A stretch of DNA of 23,463 bases from contig CAMZCW010000017.1 of NCBI GenBank assembly GCA_947305045.1, positions 1 to 23,463 on the forward strand, read 5' to 3'. Made by a program: the position numbers and the translations under genes. Shown here in pieces: positions 22,838 through 23,463 of the stretch. Position 1 is the first letter of the stretch; every line of letters begins with the position of its first letter. The stretch comes from an uncultured Bacteroidales bacterium (GTDB lineage: Bacteria > Bacteroidota > Bacteroidia > Bacteroidales > UBA932). Below the pieces are notes generated by a model, which searched no databases, was not told the origin of the DNA, and saw only the letters and a program-made list of their open reading frames with translations.

Positions 22838-23368
22838 ATGGCAAAGGCTGCAGAAATACTCGCGCGCATTGACGAAAAAGCGCCCTACGCAATGGTCATC
22901 GAGGCCAGTGTACGGGACTATTGTGTGCTGGCGCTGCAGTTCCTTAAGGGTCAGGCGCAGCCGCAGCAGTATTTCCAAACTCCCCTGCCCTCTCCCCTTG
23001 CCGTTCTGGACGCGGAAGCATCGGCCCAAAAACATGCGGCGGAACGCTACTGCGTGCAGCTTTACCGGCCCTCCAGCGAGGCTTTGCTGGCCGATTCCAT
23101 TGCGGACCTGGCCTTTGCCCAGTCCCAGCGGCTCACCCTGTCGGAGCCTTCCTCGCCCCAGGCCGACGACCGTGAGCGCGCGTGCGTATATATTACGGCG
23201 GTATACACGCTCTTTGCCCTGGAGCTCCATGGTCGCACGGATTTTGCCGTCCTCTTCCTGGAGGCCTGGGCCAATTTTAACGAATTTGCCAGCGCCCGCA
23301 CCGTGCGCATGCACTATGACGGGAGCTGGCAAAGCCGATATCATCCGCTTTTCTATCCGCTGGGTTAG
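22838..23368 (+). CDS. Unrecognised 176-residue protein
   Basis: I do not recognise this protein. It starts MAKAAEILARIDEKAPYAMV and ends WQSRYHPLFYPLG. No signal peptide or membrane segment is clear. It looks like a mostly alpha-helical soluble protein, with helices suggested at about 2-12, 20-40, 80-96 and 110-150 (the last in the ERACVYITAVYTLFALEL region). The open frame continues far upstream (to 22016), but that part lies antisense to the ABC fusion gene and is not believed. ATG at 22838 is chosen because it is 19 nt after a TAnnTTTG element and begins a plausible N-terminus. Its TAG overlaps the TAA of the converging gene at the right edge. Confidence 0.65.
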   Translation: MAKAAEILARIDEKAPYAMVIEASVRDYCVLALQFLKGQAQPQQYFQTPLPSPLAVLDAEASAQKHAAERYCVQLYRPSSEALLADSIADLAFAQSQRLTLSEPSSPQADDRERACVYITAVYTLFALELHGRTDFAVLFLEAWANFNEFASARTVRMHYDGSWQSRYHPLFYPLG

Positions 23369-23463
23369 GCACCCAGGCGGGCTTCCAGACGCTTGCGGAT
23401 TTCCTGGAGGAACTGCAGGGAGGTCAGGCCCTTGGGGGTAATGCCTTCGGAGAGGTTCACCAG
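23365..23463 (-). CDS. C-terminal 32 residues of a minus-strand gene, cut by the window edge
   Basis: Reading the minus strand from the right edge gives an open frame of 32 codons and a TAA at 23367-23365. The peptide contains LSEGITPKGLTSLQFLQ and ends KRLEARLGA, which looks like the helical end of a real protein. I cannot assign a family from so little. The stop codon overlaps that of the converging 176-residue gene. Confidence 0.55.
   Translation of the reverse strand: MVNLSEGITPKGLTSLQFLQEIRKRLEARLGA

Noticed and set aside
1..23463. CRISPR arrays, tRNA or rRNA genes, insertion sequences
   Set aside because: No regular spacer-repeat array, no cloverleaf or rRNA-like stretch and no transposase were seen on either strand.

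Overview
The window reads as a chromosome segment of a fairly GC-rich Bacteroidales bacterium. The evidence is several Bacteroidetes-type promoters (-7 element TAnnTTTG, in the best cases with a TTG about 20 nt upstream), few Shine-Dalgarno sequences, a Bacteroidales-type TGS/uridine-kinase-like N-terminus at the left edge, a deoxyhypusine-synthase-like gene, and an aryl-polyene/flexirubin-type locus. I cannot name a genus. Coding density is very high: the longest stretch without a gene is about 120 bases (15181-15299), so no long stretch is unexplained.

Positions 449-15180 (minus strand) hold a continuous run of 17 tightly packed genes that I interpret as one aryl polyene (APE) lipid operon. 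In transcription order: SAM methyltransferase, ACP, LpxL-type acyltransferase, hotdog dehydratase (ApeP-like), ketosynthase, degenerate ketosynthase-fold protein, second ACP, second ketosynthase, chain-length-factor-like protein, EamA/SMR-like small transporter, LolA-like carrier, second hotdog dehydratase (ApeI-like), family 2 glycosyltransferase, a giant MMPL/PlsC/methyltransferase fusion, secreted alpha/beta hydrolase, PaaK-like adenylating enzyme, and another acyltransferase. Most junctions overlap or are separated by only a few bases, which suggests translational coupling. The likely logic is that the ligase or an ACP loads an aryl starter, KS/CLF and the two hotdog proteins build the polyene, the methyl-, glycosyl- and acyltransferases tailor it and join it to lipid, and MMPL and LolA move it toward the outer membrane. 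No ketoreductase and no aromatic ammonia-lyase lie in this operon.

Upstream of the operon and divergent from it is a deoxyhypusine-synthase-family gene (15300-16268, plus) with its own promoter and a strong terminator. Next on the minus strand is a four-gene ABC/GntR/GIN-lipoprotein operon (19029-16347) with a good promoter and a palindromic operator candidate over the transcription start. Upstream of that are a D-2-hydroxyacid dehydrogenase and a very large one-polypeptide amino-acid ABC transporter (permease, substrate-binding lobes in permuted order, ATPase and an extra C-terminal domain). The right edge has an unrecognised 176-residue protein (plus) and the last 32 codons of a minus-strand gene.

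The most unusual signals are: (1) three copies of a double-hairpin palindromic element lying in frame inside the two catalytic ketosynthase genes, in the manner of Rickettsia palindromic elements; (2) two hotdog proteins that appear to share one FabZ-type catalytic dyad, His in one and Glu in the other; (3) the three-part MMPL/acyltransferase/methyltransferase-fragment fusion; and (4) the permuted ABC fusion with an unexplained C-terminal domain.
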